A stretch of 7,946 nt of DNA, from assembly GCA_002418685.1 (NCBI GenBank), contig DIEP01000156.1:1-7946 (forward strand). The letters run 5' to 3'. A program made the translations under genes and the position numbers. The notes under the pieces are model-generated. The model searched no databases, was not told the origin of the DNA, and saw only the letters and a program-made list of their open reading frames with translations. Positions 1-6,744 of the stretch are shown one piece after another. How positions within the stretch are numbered: the first letter of the stretch is position 1; each line of letters opens with the position of its first letter. Origin of the DNA: Ignavibacteria bacterium UBA5771. Lineage in GTDB: Bacteria > Bacteroidota > Ignavibacteria > Kapaibacteriales > UBA2268.

Positions 1-2
1 AT

Positions 3-386
3 GGATTAAATGCTCGATATAAAATTGCAATGTATTATCGAAGTAATTCAATGAACGATTCAGCTCGGAAAGAATTCGAAATATTATCAAGTATTTCTCA
101 AGATAACGACCTTGCTGCTGAATCGCTATATAGAATTGGTGAACTTTGGATGAGAGATACTGCCTGGGATAAAGCAATAGAAACATTTTTAATTGTTAAA
201 GATAAGTATCCTAACGTTGAAGTTTGGTTTCCTCTCTCTTTGCTTAATCTTGGAGAAGCTTATGAAAAGAAGGGTGAAAATGATTTGGCAATAGATATAT
301 ACAAGGCTCTTACGGCAATAAATCCCGATGACGATTATGGCAGGACTGCAAGAAATCGCTTAAAAAATTTAACAAAAACTAAGTGA
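3..386 (+). CDS. TPR-repeat protein, C-terminal part (5' end outside window)
   Basis: The reading frame is open from base 3, so the first ATG at 30 is not a real start: the codons before it read GLNARYKIA, which continues a TPR helix. About 127 residues are visible. At least two tetratricopeptide units can be seen: one running from AAESLYRIGELW to IVKDKYP, and one from LLNLGEAYEKKG to LTAINPDDD, with the usual small residues and terminal Pro. TPRs are helical protein-interaction scaffolds; in envelope operons such proteins (CpoB/YbgF-like, BamD-like) are often periplasmic. The next genes encode an outer-membrane barrel, a SPOR protein and TonB, so a periplasmic scaffold role is plausible but inferred; no signal peptide can be checked here. 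The stop TGA (384-386) overlaps or nearly abuts the next gene, suggesting co-translation. Family beyond TPR is not recognised. Confidence 0.8.
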   Translation, partial: GLNARYKIAMYYRSNSMNDSARKEFEILSSISQDNDLAAESLYRIGELWMRDTAWDKAIETFLIVKDKYPNVEVWFPLSLLNLGEAYEKKGENDLAIDIYKALTAINPDDDYGRTARNRLKNLTKTK

Positions 387-391
387 AAATC

Positions 392-1990
392 ATGAAAAAT
401 AGAAATCAAATATTGTTTATTGTTTTATTTTTAATGAGCAATTATCTTTTTGGGCAAGGAACGCCTGCTCCAACGCAGCAACCACCACTTGAATTGCCAA
501 CATTCATTATTGAAGGAACCGAACAATTGAATGTCAAAGCAGGAATGAAGCAATTCCCTCAACCTCCAACTGCACTTACAAAGAGGGAATTAGATTCACT
601 CAATCCACTTGAAAAGCAGAATTCTCTATTAATTCCTGCACAGCCTTTACCAAAGAATTTAATAATGCCTGAATTTCCAAAAGGGTTTTTACAAGCACAA
701 TTTGGACTTTATTCAACAGCTAATATTCTCGCAGGTTATGGAATACGTCTTAAAGGCTATGAGCTTTATGCCAGGGCAGGAGTCGATGCATCATCGGGTG
801 AAGTAAAGAATTCCGATTTCAGCCGATTCTTTTTGAATGTTAATTCTGATTATATCGCTCCTGATATCTTTTGGATATTTGGTGGAAGCCGCACTCGCAC
901 TTCAGTTAATATATCTAATCAAAATTATAAACTCTATGGAATATTATCATCACCAAAAAGATCCTCTTATAATGCAGGTATTGATTTGCAAAGTGATGGA
1001 AATTATGAAGGTGTAAATTTTTCTACAGGTGCACGGCTAAACACAGTTCAAATCGATGATAGTCCTGCGAAGGCATTTGAAAATAGAGTAGAGGGCTTTT
1101 TGAATGCAAATACATTTTTTGATGATTTCAAACTTGGCGGAAACATAGATGTAAATTTTGGAAATGTCAATACACATTCTCTGAATTTTTACGAAATTGC
1201 TGCAAATGGTGGTATGTTCTATCAATTATTAAGTATTGAGGGCGAAATTGGTTGGCAAAATGCCTCGAACACATTCAAAACAAGCCAATCAGCGCTAATG
1301 ATTAATGCTCAGTTAAGTTTCTTGCCAAACGAAGACTTCACTGCTCAAGCTCAATTCTTTACAGGCTTCGAAAAGCAATATTTTAAAGATTATTTCGCAA
1401 AAAATCCTTTTTTCGATGTTCACACGAATTTTGAATTTCCAAAGGCAAATGGTATTTTGAGGGCAATCATCGAGTATCATCCTGATGCCCAGAAAGGAGC
1501 AAGCATTGAAGGAGCTGCTCATTTTTACGAAAAGTATCCATATTTCAATTCAGATTCTTCAAATGCAATTAACTTGATATATGAAAAAGCAAATTTAGTC
1601 AAATTCAAAGGTGAAGGTTTTTGGGACATTACGAAAAAAGATATTATTTCAGTTGACTTGGGAATCAATTTATCATTTTTAAATTTTGAAAATAATTCTA
1701 TTCCATATTTGCCAATGATGGAATTTGCTGTAAATTATCACAGGAAATGGTTCGATCAACTTGGCACGGAACTTGCATTAATCTATAATTCTAAACGTTT
1801 TACAAATAGAGAGAATACAATTGAAATTGATCCATATTTCAACCTGCGAATTGGTGTTGATTATGATATAATGCAAAATTTGAAAGCTTTTGCTGAATTA
1901 CAAAATCTTACAAATAGTAATAATTTCTTATGGCAAGGATATCGCGAACGTGGAATTTTTGGAACAATTGGAGTTAACTGGAAATTTTGA
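392..1990 (+). CDS. Outer-membrane beta-barrel protein, TonB-dependent-receptor-like without a plug
   Basis: This gene encodes a 532-residue exported protein. Residues 1-22 form a signal peptide (basic MKNRN, hydrophobic core, FGQ end typical of Bacteroidetes-like exports). Residues 23-85 are Pro/Gln-rich and include PTFIIEG (36-42), which resembles a TonB box. From about residue 100 the sequence is a series of alternating amphipathic strands with frequent aromatic and Asn/Gly turns, and it ends in GTIGVNWKF with a terminal Phe, the usual signal for BAM insertion. The end (LKAFAELQNLTNSNNF, then WQGYRERG) strongly resembles the last strands of TonB-dependent receptors. At 532 residues, with the barrel starting near 100, there is no room for the roughly 120-residue plug. 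ATG 392 is preferred; GTG 383 is an in-frame alternative that overlaps the upstream stop as GTGA. TonB is encoded two genes downstream. Substrate unknown; a porin-like or structural role is possible. Confidence 0.75.
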   Translation: MKNRNQILFIVLFLMSNYLFGQGTPAPTQQPPLELPTFIIEGTEQLNVKAGMKQFPQPPTALTKRELDSLNPLEKQNSLLIPAQPLPKNLIMPEFPKGFLQAQFGLYSTANILAGYGIRLKGYELYARAGVDASSGEVKNSDFSRFFLNVNSDYIAPDIFWIFGGSRTRTSVNISNQNYKLYGILSSPKRSSYNAGIDLQSDGNYEGVNFSTGARLNTVQIDDSPAKAFENRVEGFLNANTFFDDFKLGGNIDVNFGNVNTHSLNFYEIAANGGMFYQLLSIEGEIGWQNASNTFKTSQSALMINAQLSFLPNEDFTAQAQFFTGFEKQYFKDYFAKNPFFDVHTNFEFPKANGILRAIIEYHPDAQKGASIEGAAHFYEKYPYFNSDSSNAINLIYEKANLVKFKGEGFWDITKKDIISVDLGINLSFLNFENNSIPYLPMMEFAVNYHRKWFDQLGTELALIYNSKRFTNRENTIEIDPYFNLRIGVDYDIMQNLKAFAELQNLTNSNNFLWQGYRERGIFGTIGVNWKF

Positions 1991-3309
1991 TGGAAGATAT
2001 AGAAAAGAATAAGATTGAGCAGGAACAGAACGAATTGGAATCCGTAAATCCTGGGGATGAAGATGTCTTTTTGCTTAATACTATTGAATCCTATCCTGAT
2101 AAATTTCCAACATATACAGATACAACCGAAAATGAAGAGGGAGTTGAATCAATTCCTGAAATTACTAATCCTAATATAGGAGATAATCCGCAAGAAGAGC
2201 CAGCGTCTATTTGGGATAATTTTGACAATTTGGAAAGTCCAATTTCAGATGAATCTAAAACTGATATAGACGAGAAAATTGAAGATAACACAATAGAGAT
2301 TGACGATGACTTTAAGAAATTGCTCGAAGAAGAATTGCAACGGAGCTCAAGCAAAGAAAAGAAAACTGTCGAAGACAATGAATCTATTAATTTTGTCCCC
2401 ATAGAAGAAAAAGGCGATTATGAATTAATAGATTTAAGCAAATTCACAGACGAGACGAGAACAAGTTCATCTAAGCAAAAGGAAACTCACAAAATTTCCC
2501 CAAATGAAAAAATTAATGAACAAAATAATTCCCAAGCAGATGCAAATAAATCGGGAAACAAAGAAAAAAGCACTGACCAACAAGAAAATGAGAAAAAACG
2601 TCGACGCATTCAACCTTGGATAATCGTTGCAGCAGCAATAATACTTTTTGCAGTAGCATTACTTTTAAGTTTAAATACTTTCCGTAATTTGCCGACAAAT
2701 AATCAAGTTGCAAAAAAAATTGAAAACATTCAGCCAGAATCAAACAATCAAGTTCCACCTGCCAAACAAGAAACAAATCAAACCGATACTAATTTGCAAA
2801 ATAATGAAAAAATTTCTGTAATTGATACTTCCACAACGCAAGAAGACAATAATATCGAACCAATTCTTGAAAAAAATGCAAAAAATAAAAGAATTACACC
2901 TGCTGTTAAACCAAATATAAATCAAGAAAAGATTACTGAACATAAAATAAAGGAGGAAATTCCTCCAAAATCTAGAATTACTAAAACACAGCGAGAAGAA
3001 AAAGCAAGCAAAACTGTGCTTGCCGAGAATCGTCAAAATAATAAGCAAGCAATGTCTCAAGTTGCACCAAAAGAAGAAAAATCCATATACACAATACAAG
3101 TTTATTCCACACCTTCAAAAGAAGATGCGGAGCAATGGAAGAAAAAGTTGCAAAGTTTAAATATACAAAAGGCATACATAAGCGAGCAAAAGATTAGAGA
3201 CGTTCTATGGTACAGAGTGAGATTCGGTGAGTTTCCAACAAAAGAAACAGCAATCCAAGCTGCTAAGCAACTCGGATTCAGCCAAATGTGGATTGATAGG
3301 GTTAAATAA
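1990..3309 (+). CDS. SPOR-domain single-pass inner-membrane protein
   Basis: The protein has 439 residues. Residues 1-200 are highly acidic, Asn/Glu/Ser-rich and probably disordered. A basic cluster KKRRR (202-206) precedes one transmembrane helix (about 210-228, WIIVAAAIILFAVALLL), so the N-terminus should be cytoplasmic and the rest periplasmic. Residues 230-362 are a Gln/Asn/Lys-rich linker. Residues 365-439 form a SPOR domain: it opens with YTIQVYSTPSKEDAEQW, has the central WYRVRFGEFPTKETA strand-turn, and ends IDRVK. SPOR domains bind denuded glycan strands of peptidoglycan, and proteins with this layout (FtsN, DamX) often act in division or envelope maintenance. The start is ATG 1990, overlapping the upstream TGA as TGATG; a TTG at 1987 directly before it adds one residue and is unlikely. 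The large acidic cytoplasmic region is longer than in FtsN. It may tie the peptidoglycan layer to the neighbouring barrel and TonB proteins (inference). Confidence 0.85.
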   Translation: MEDIEKNKIEQEQNELESVNPGDEDVFLLNTIESYPDKFPTYTDTTENEEGVESIPEITNPNIGDNPQEEPASIWDNFDNLESPISDESKTDIDEKIEDNTIEIDDDFKKLLEEELQRSSSKEKKTVEDNESINFVPIEEKGDYELIDLSKFTDETRTSSSKQKETHKISPNEKINEQNNSQADANKSGNKEKSTDQQENEKKRRRIQPWIIVAAAIILFAVALLLSLNTFRNLPTNNQVAKKIENIQPESNNQVPPAKQETNQTDTNLQNNEKISVIDTSTTQEDNNIEPILEKNAKNKRITPAVKPNINQEKITEHKIKEEIPPKSRITKTQREEKASKTVLAENRQNNKQAMSQVAPKEEKSIYTIQVYSTPSKEDAEQWKKKLQSLNIQKAYISEQKIRDVLWYRVRFGEFPTKETAIQAAKQLGFSQMWIDRVK

Positions 3310-3312
3310 AGG
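3308..3312 (+). promoter_or_regulatory. Shine-Dalgarno-like site for the TonB gene
   Basis: AAAGG overlaps the stop codon of the SPOR gene and lies 8 bases before ATG 3321. It supports that start and suggests that translation passes from one gene to the next. Confidence 0.45.
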
Positions 3313-3320
3313 TAAAAGAA

Positions 3321-4091
3321 ATGAATTATAATCGAATAGATAATAAAGAATCTTTCAATATTAAAATTCCATGGGATAGAAATACATATCTTGGCTTTTT
3401 AATTTCGGCTGTATTAAGCATACTAGTTGTTTTAATTGCTTCGATGTTCAATTTACATCAACCGACACTATACGAACCGAAAAGCAATGTCATACCCATT
3501 GAATTATTAATTTTCGGAGAAGGTGATGGCACAGGAATGAGCAAAGGCAATCTTACAGAAGAAGGTGAAGCACATAAAGGCAAATTGCCTGCTAATCAGC
3601 TTGAAGATGCTAAGATTGCTGCCACAGGAAAAGTTTCATCTAATAGTAAATTAAATCCTGAAGATGCGAATGTTGTTCCATCAAAAAGTCTTGCACTTGC
3701 CGATAAATCTGACCCAAATGCACAGGGCAGCGATAGAGAAAACGTTGGTAATCCGAAAGGTAGCGAACTGGGAAAAGGTTTAGGAGATAAAGGATATGGA
3801 GCAGGATTGGGCAAAGGACTTGGAGATATTGAATGGGGCGGTGGTGGCAATCGGATTGTATTACAAAAGAAAATTCCAACTTACCCCGCTGGTGTAAATA
3901 CTTCAGGCACGATTAGGATAAAATTCACAGTGTTGCCTGATGGAACCGTTGACAAAATGATCCCTTTGGAAAAAGCTGACCCAAGATTAGAACGTGCAGC
4001 AATGGATGCATTGAGGCAATGGCGGTTCAATCCAATCAAAGATAATATAGCTATGGAAGGAATAATTACTATGGCATTCAAATTAAGGTAG
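3321..4091 (+). CDS. TonB-family energy transducer
   Basis: This 256-residue protein couples inner-membrane proton-motive force (through ExbB/ExbD, not encoded here) to outer-membrane proteins. Residues 1-21 are cytoplasmic, 22-43 form the membrane anchor (TYLGFLISAVLSILVVLIASMF region), 44-177 the periplasmic spacer, and 178-256 the TonB C-terminal domain. The domain shows the family pattern: a KKIPTYP start, GTIRIKFTVLPDGTV strands, then an ALRQWRFNP helix-turn. Unlike classical TonB, the spacer has no Pro-Lys/Pro-Glu run; it is Gly/Lys/Asp/Asn-rich, with two LGKGLGD copies (150-156, 163-169) and a GGGG stretch at 173-176. The gene follows the SPOR gene by 11 bases. The likely client is the receptor-like barrel upstream (inference). 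It could instead serve a TolA-like structural role, given the TPR and SPOR neighbours. The family call is firm; the partner is not. No gene symbol is given because TonB paralogues are common in this group. Confidence 0.88.
   Translation: MNYNRIDNKESFNIKIPWDRNTYLGFLISAVLSILVVLIASMFNLHQPTLYEPKSNVIPIELLIFGEGDGTGMSKGNLTEEGEAHKGKLPANQLEDAKIAATGKVSSNSKLNPEDANVVPSKSLALADKSDPNAQGSDRENVGNPKGSELGKGLGDKGYGAGLGKGLGDIEWGGGGNRIVLQKKIPTYPAGVNTSGTIRIKFTVLPDGTVDKMIPLEKADPRLERAAMDALRQWRFNPIKDNIAMEGIITMAFKLR
3768..3827 (+). repeat. Two-copy Gly-rich repeat inside the TonB spacer
   Basis: Codons for LGKGLGD occur at 3768-3788 and 3807-3827, separated by KGYGAG. The two DNA copies differ at a few, mainly third-codon, positions, so the peptide is kept while the DNA has drifted. 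It probably forms a flexible spacer between the membrane anchor and the C-terminal domain. Confidence 0.6.
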
Positions 4092-4098
4092 AATATTT

Positions 4099-4275
4099 TT
4101 GGAAAGCATCCTTAATTTTTGGGTTTCATTCCCTTTATGGGCTAAAATTTTATGTGTTTTTTTATTAATAAGTCTTTTTTATTCAATTATTAAAAAATTC
4201 TTAAAGATTGCAATAATGTTAAGTGTTCTTATAATTTTATTGCTTGTAATCTTTAAATTACTACAAGGAGTCTAA
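4099..4275 (+). CDS. Putative small two-helix membrane protein (58 aa, TTG start)
   Basis: An open frame bounded upstream by a stop at 4084-4086 runs to TAA 4273-4275 and fills almost the whole gap between the TonB gene and ugd. No ATG lies near its start; TTG 4099 is the best candidate, with AAGG (4085-4088) ten bases upstream, 7 bases after the TonB stop. The peptide has two hydrophobic helices, about 13-31 (from LWAKILCVFLL) and 35-55 (from LKIAIMLSVLIILL), joined by a basic KKFLK turn. By the positive-inside rule the turn should be cytoplasmic, with both ends outside. I do not recognise the family. The region is T-rich, which favours chance hydrophobic codons, so it could be a spurious frame; against this are the 62 stop-free codons in AT-rich DNA, the near-exact fit between neighbours and the codon style matching flanking genes. 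An ATG at 4216 would give only 19 residues. Confidence 0.5.
   Translation: MESILNFWVSFPLWAKILCVFLLISLFYSIIKKFLKIAIMLSVLIILLLVIFKLLQGV
4265..4270 (+). promoter_or_regulatory. Strong Shine-Dalgarno site for ugd
   Basis: AAGGAG lies 10 bases before ATG 4281 and fixes that start. It is the best ribosome-binding match in the window. It sits within the last codons of the putative small membrane ORF (4099-4275), an arrangement that allows translational coupling. Confidence 0.65.
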
Positions 4276-4280
4276 CTAAT

Positions 4281-5612
4281 ATGGCATTCAAAATTTCCGT
4301 TATTGGAACGGGATATGTAGGCATTGTTTCAGGAACAACTTTCGCGGCTCAAGGAAATAGTGTGATTTGTGTTGACATAGACCAACACAAGGTAGAATTA
4401 ATGAGACAAGGTATTCCACCGATTTATGAACCCGGTTTGGAATGGCTTCTGAAACACAACATTGAAGGAAATCGTTTATTTTTCACGACTGATTTAAAAT
4501 ACGCAATTGAGAACTCAGACATAGTGTTTCTTTGCCTTCCAACACCCCCCGATAAAGATGGGGCTGCAGATCTGCAAAATGTTTTAGCCACTTCAAAAGA
4601 AATTGCAGAAATTATTCGAGATAATGATTTACCAAGAAATAAAATAATTGTAGATAAAAGCACTGTTCCCGTTGGAACTGGCGAAAAGGTAAAAAAGATT
4701 TTTGATGATATTTTGCCTGAAAACGAGATTGAAATAACAAGCAATCCAGAATTTTTAAGCGAAGGCACGGCTGTTGAAGAAGCAATGAAACCCGATAGAG
4801 TTGTGGTCGGAACTGAGAGCCAGCGAGTGAAAGATATTATGAAAGATCTTTATGAACCATTCTTGCGAAGTGGCAACCCCTTATTATTTATGGATGTCCG
4901 ATCTGCAGAGATAACAAAATATGCCGCAAATTCAATGTTAGCATTGAGAATATCATTTATGAATGAACTCGCACGTTATTGCGATAAAGTCGAAGCTGAT
5001 ATAGAGTTGATTCGCCTTGGTATTGGCACAGATCCACGGATTGGAAGAAGGTATCTTTATGCAGGACTTGGATATGGTGGCAGTTGCTTACCAAAAGATG
5101 TCAAAGCATTAATTCATTCAGCAAATGAAGCAAATTCTCCCGTCGAAATGGTACAAACTGCATATGAAATAAACAATACCCAAGTTCATTATTTTCTATC
5201 AAAAATTGTTAAACGTTTTGGGAAATTGAATAACTTGCACTTCGCAATGTGGGGGCTTTCATTCAAACCAAATACTGATGATCTTCGGGAGTCGCCCGCT
5301 CTTGCTTTGATTAATTTATTATTAGCGGAAGGAGCAAATGTTTCAGTATATGATCCCCAAGCAATGGAAAATACACGTAAGCTGTTTTCAGACAAAATTA
5401 CTTATGGCAAGGACCAATATGAAATTCTCAATCAAGCAGATGCATTGATTTTAACTACTGAATGGAGCATATTCAGGAAACCTGAATTCGATACAATGAA
5501 AAATTTATTGAAAAATCCCGTGATTTTTGATGGAAGAAATCTATATGATCTTAATGAAATGAAGGATTTCGGCTTTGAATACTATTCGATTGGACGCAAG
5601 CAAATTTCATGA
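4281..5612 (+). CDS. ugd: UDP-glucose 6-dehydrogenase
   Basis: The enzyme oxidises UDP-glucose to UDP-glucuronate with two NAD+ in the cytoplasm. At 443 residues it has the usual length for bacterial UGDH. The N-terminal Rossmann domain begins with GTGYVGIVSG and VDID at the end of strand 2; CLPTPP, DKSTVPVGTG and SNPEFLSEGTAVEE follow. The central helix has Lys213 and Asn217 (ITKYAANSM), and the catalytic thiol is Cys269 in GYGGSCLPKD. The C-terminal UDP-binding domain shows WGLSFKPNTDDLRESP and ends with the FDGRN motif. All key residues are present. Related enzymes act on GDP-mannose or UDP-ManNAc; the DPRIGRR and GLGYGGSC sequences favour UDP-glucose, but a nearby GDP-mannose synthesis gene means GDP-mannose dehydrogenase cannot be wholly excluded. 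The product feeds surface polysaccharide synthesis or further nucleotide sugars such as UDP-xylose or UDP-galacturonate. Confidence 0.93.
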   Translation: MAFKISVIGTGYVGIVSGTTFAAQGNSVICVDIDQHKVELMRQGIPPIYEPGLEWLLKHNIEGNRLFFTTDLKYAIENSDIVFLCLPTPPDKDGAADLQNVLATSKEIAEIIRDNDLPRNKIIVDKSTVPVGTGEKVKKIFDDILPENEIEITSNPEFLSEGTAVEEAMKPDRVVVGTESQRVKDIMKDLYEPFLRSGNPLLFMDVRSAEITKYAANSMLALRISFMNELARYCDKVEADIELIRLGIGTDPRIGRRYLYAGLGYGGSCLPKDVKALIHSANEANSPVEMVQTAYEINNTQVHYFLSKIVKRFGKLNNLHFAMWGLSFKPNTDDLRESPALALINLLLAEGANVSVYDPQAMENTRKLFSDKITYGKDQYEILNQADALILTTEWSIFRKPEFDTMKNLLKNPVIFDGRNLYDLNEMKDFGFEYYSIGRKQIS

Positions 5613-5633
5613 TTTTTAACTAATAAATCAAAG

Positions 5634-5641
5634 TAATTTTG
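5634..5641 (+). promoter_or_regulatory. Possible Bacteroidetes-type -7 promoter element
   Basis: TAATTTTG matches the TAnnTTTG -7 consensus of Bacteroidetes sigma factors and lies 31 bases before the isomerase start, in the only sizeable gap between genes of the sugar module. No TTTG -33 element is seen at the expected 17-23 base spacing, and AT-rich DNA makes the match easy by chance. The call also depends on the unproven lineage. Confidence 0.2.
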
Positions 5642-5672
5642 TAATTTGTAATTAATTAATATTCTGTTTATT

Positions 5673-6737
5673 ATGGAACTAAATTTAGCTATTGATAGTT
5701 CGAATTTGCGACAAGTGCTAATGGATTATCATATTCAAGTCAGAGAATCAATAACAAAAATCAAGCAAATCCCAAAATTGGCTGATACCTCAAAAATCAA
5801 TAAAATATTTATTTTCGGAATGGGTGGTTCTGCAATTAGCGGAGATCTTGCAAATTGTATAATCAAAAATATATATCCTGAAATTGATATACCAATTTAT
5901 GTTATTCGCGAATATGATATTCCTGTATTTCTCGATAATGCAAGTATGGTTATTGCAGTTTCATATTCAGGCAATACTGAAGAGACTTTATCCGCATTTA
6001 ATTATTCAAGAGAAAGGACCAGTCATCTGCTTGGAATATCCAGCGGTGGAAATTTAGAAACAATATGCAAAGAAAATAATATCCATCATATTCAGATACC
6101 GTCAGGCTTCCAACCAAGAGCAGCTTTGGGTTATCTATTTTTCAGCGTTTTAAATTTCATTCTTTTCAATTTTTGCCGAATCTGCACACTTTCACGAACA
6201 ACGATTGAAGAGCAAATAATTGCTGATATGCTCGAAGAAAAAAGTAAAAAATACGCTGAACCAACTGATGATAATATTGCGCTTGGATATGCAAAGCAAT
6301 TGCTTGGAAAAGTTCCCGTTGTATATTCTTCTTCGAGTGTTTTGGGTATAGTAAATATTAGATTCAGAGGGCAAATTCAAGAGAATGCCAAAACGCTTGC
6401 ATTTGGAAATTTTATTCCCGAAATGAATCATAATGAAATCAATTCATGGAAATACCCAGCAGATTTGCTGCATCATTTTTTCAATATTTATTTGATAGAT
6501 AAATCAGATCACCCGCAAGTGCAGAAAAGAATACATGCCACAAAAGAAATGATTGACAAATCAAATCCCAATTCAATTATTTTGCAAAGCAATGAAGATT
6601 CGTTGTTTTCACGAATATTCGATCTGATTTATTTAGGTGATTGGATAAGTTATTATTTGGCAATTTTGAACAATCAGGATCCTACTCCTGTTCCCGTAAT
6701 TACTGAATTTAAGAAGATTATTTCAAACAATAACTGA
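5673..6737 (+). CDS. Bifunctional phosphoglucose/phosphomannose isomerase
   Basis: The enzyme interconverts fructose-6-P with glucose-6-P and with mannose-6-P, a cytoplasmic step linking glycolysis to GDP-mannose. It is 354 residues, slightly longer than the archaeal enzymes of this family. Two SIS domains are visible. The first has GMGGSAISGD (49-58) and the phosphate-binding VSYSGNTEET (96-105), followed by GFQPRAALGY with Arg149. The second starts near VPVVYSSSS and contains QENAK and PEMNHNE; Glu237 and His253 are spaced 16 apart, as are the catalytic Glu and His I recall for the Pyrobaculum enzyme. The C-terminal DPTPVPVITEFK matches the family end, with the Thr linked to mannose-phosphate activity. 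It is unrelated to cupin ManA. No Shine-Dalgarno sequence is seen, and the gene lies 60 bases after ugd. The next gene, 7 bases on, uses the mannose branch, which supports the phosphomannose role. Confidence 0.9.
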   Translation: MELNLAIDSSNLRQVLMDYHIQVRESITKIKQIPKLADTSKINKIFIFGMGGSAISGDLANCIIKNIYPEIDIPIYVIREYDIPVFLDNASMVIAVSYSGNTEETLSAFNYSRERTSHLLGISSGGNLETICKENNIHHIQIPSGFQPRAALGYLFFSVLNFILFNFCRICTLSRTTIEEQIIADMLEEKSKKYAEPTDDNIALGYAKQLLGKVPVVYSSSSVLGIVNIRFRGQIQENAKTLAFGNFIPEMNHNEINSWKYPADLLHHFFNIYLIDKSDHPQVQKRIHATKEMIDKSNPNSIILQSNEDSLFSRIFDLIYLGDWISYYLAILNNQDPTPVPVITEFKKIISNNN

Positions 6738-6744
6738 TCGCATT

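Noticed and set aside
30..32. ATG as start of the TPR gene
   Set aside because: The same frame is open to the window edge and the nine codons before it continue a TPR helix, so the gene is cut off rather than starting here.
2740..3175. Two minus-strand frames rich in Phe, Leu and Cys opposite the SPOR gene
   Set aside because: They mirror the A-rich Lys/Asn/Glu codons of the + strand gene; they have no domain pattern and lie wholly inside a confident gene.
3596..3850. Minus-strand Pro/Ser-rich frame opposite the TonB spacer
   Set aside because: It is the complement of the Gly-rich spacer codons, with no independent start signal or motif.
4151..4195. 13-residue ATG frame (4152-4193) in the TonB-ugd gap
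   Set aside because: It is too short and lies in another frame across the longer, better supported 4099-4275 ORF.
4071..4295. Near-identical ATGGCATTCAAA at the end of the TonB gene and the start of ugd
   Set aside because: The match covers about 12-13 bases only, in different coding roles (internal MAFKL and initial MAFKI), with no extension on either side; chance is enough.
5610..5630. TGATTT/AAATCA inverted repeat after ugd as a terminator
   Set aside because: A 6-base-pair stem with only one G-C pair per arm pairing and a 9-base loop is too weak, and no T-run follows directly.
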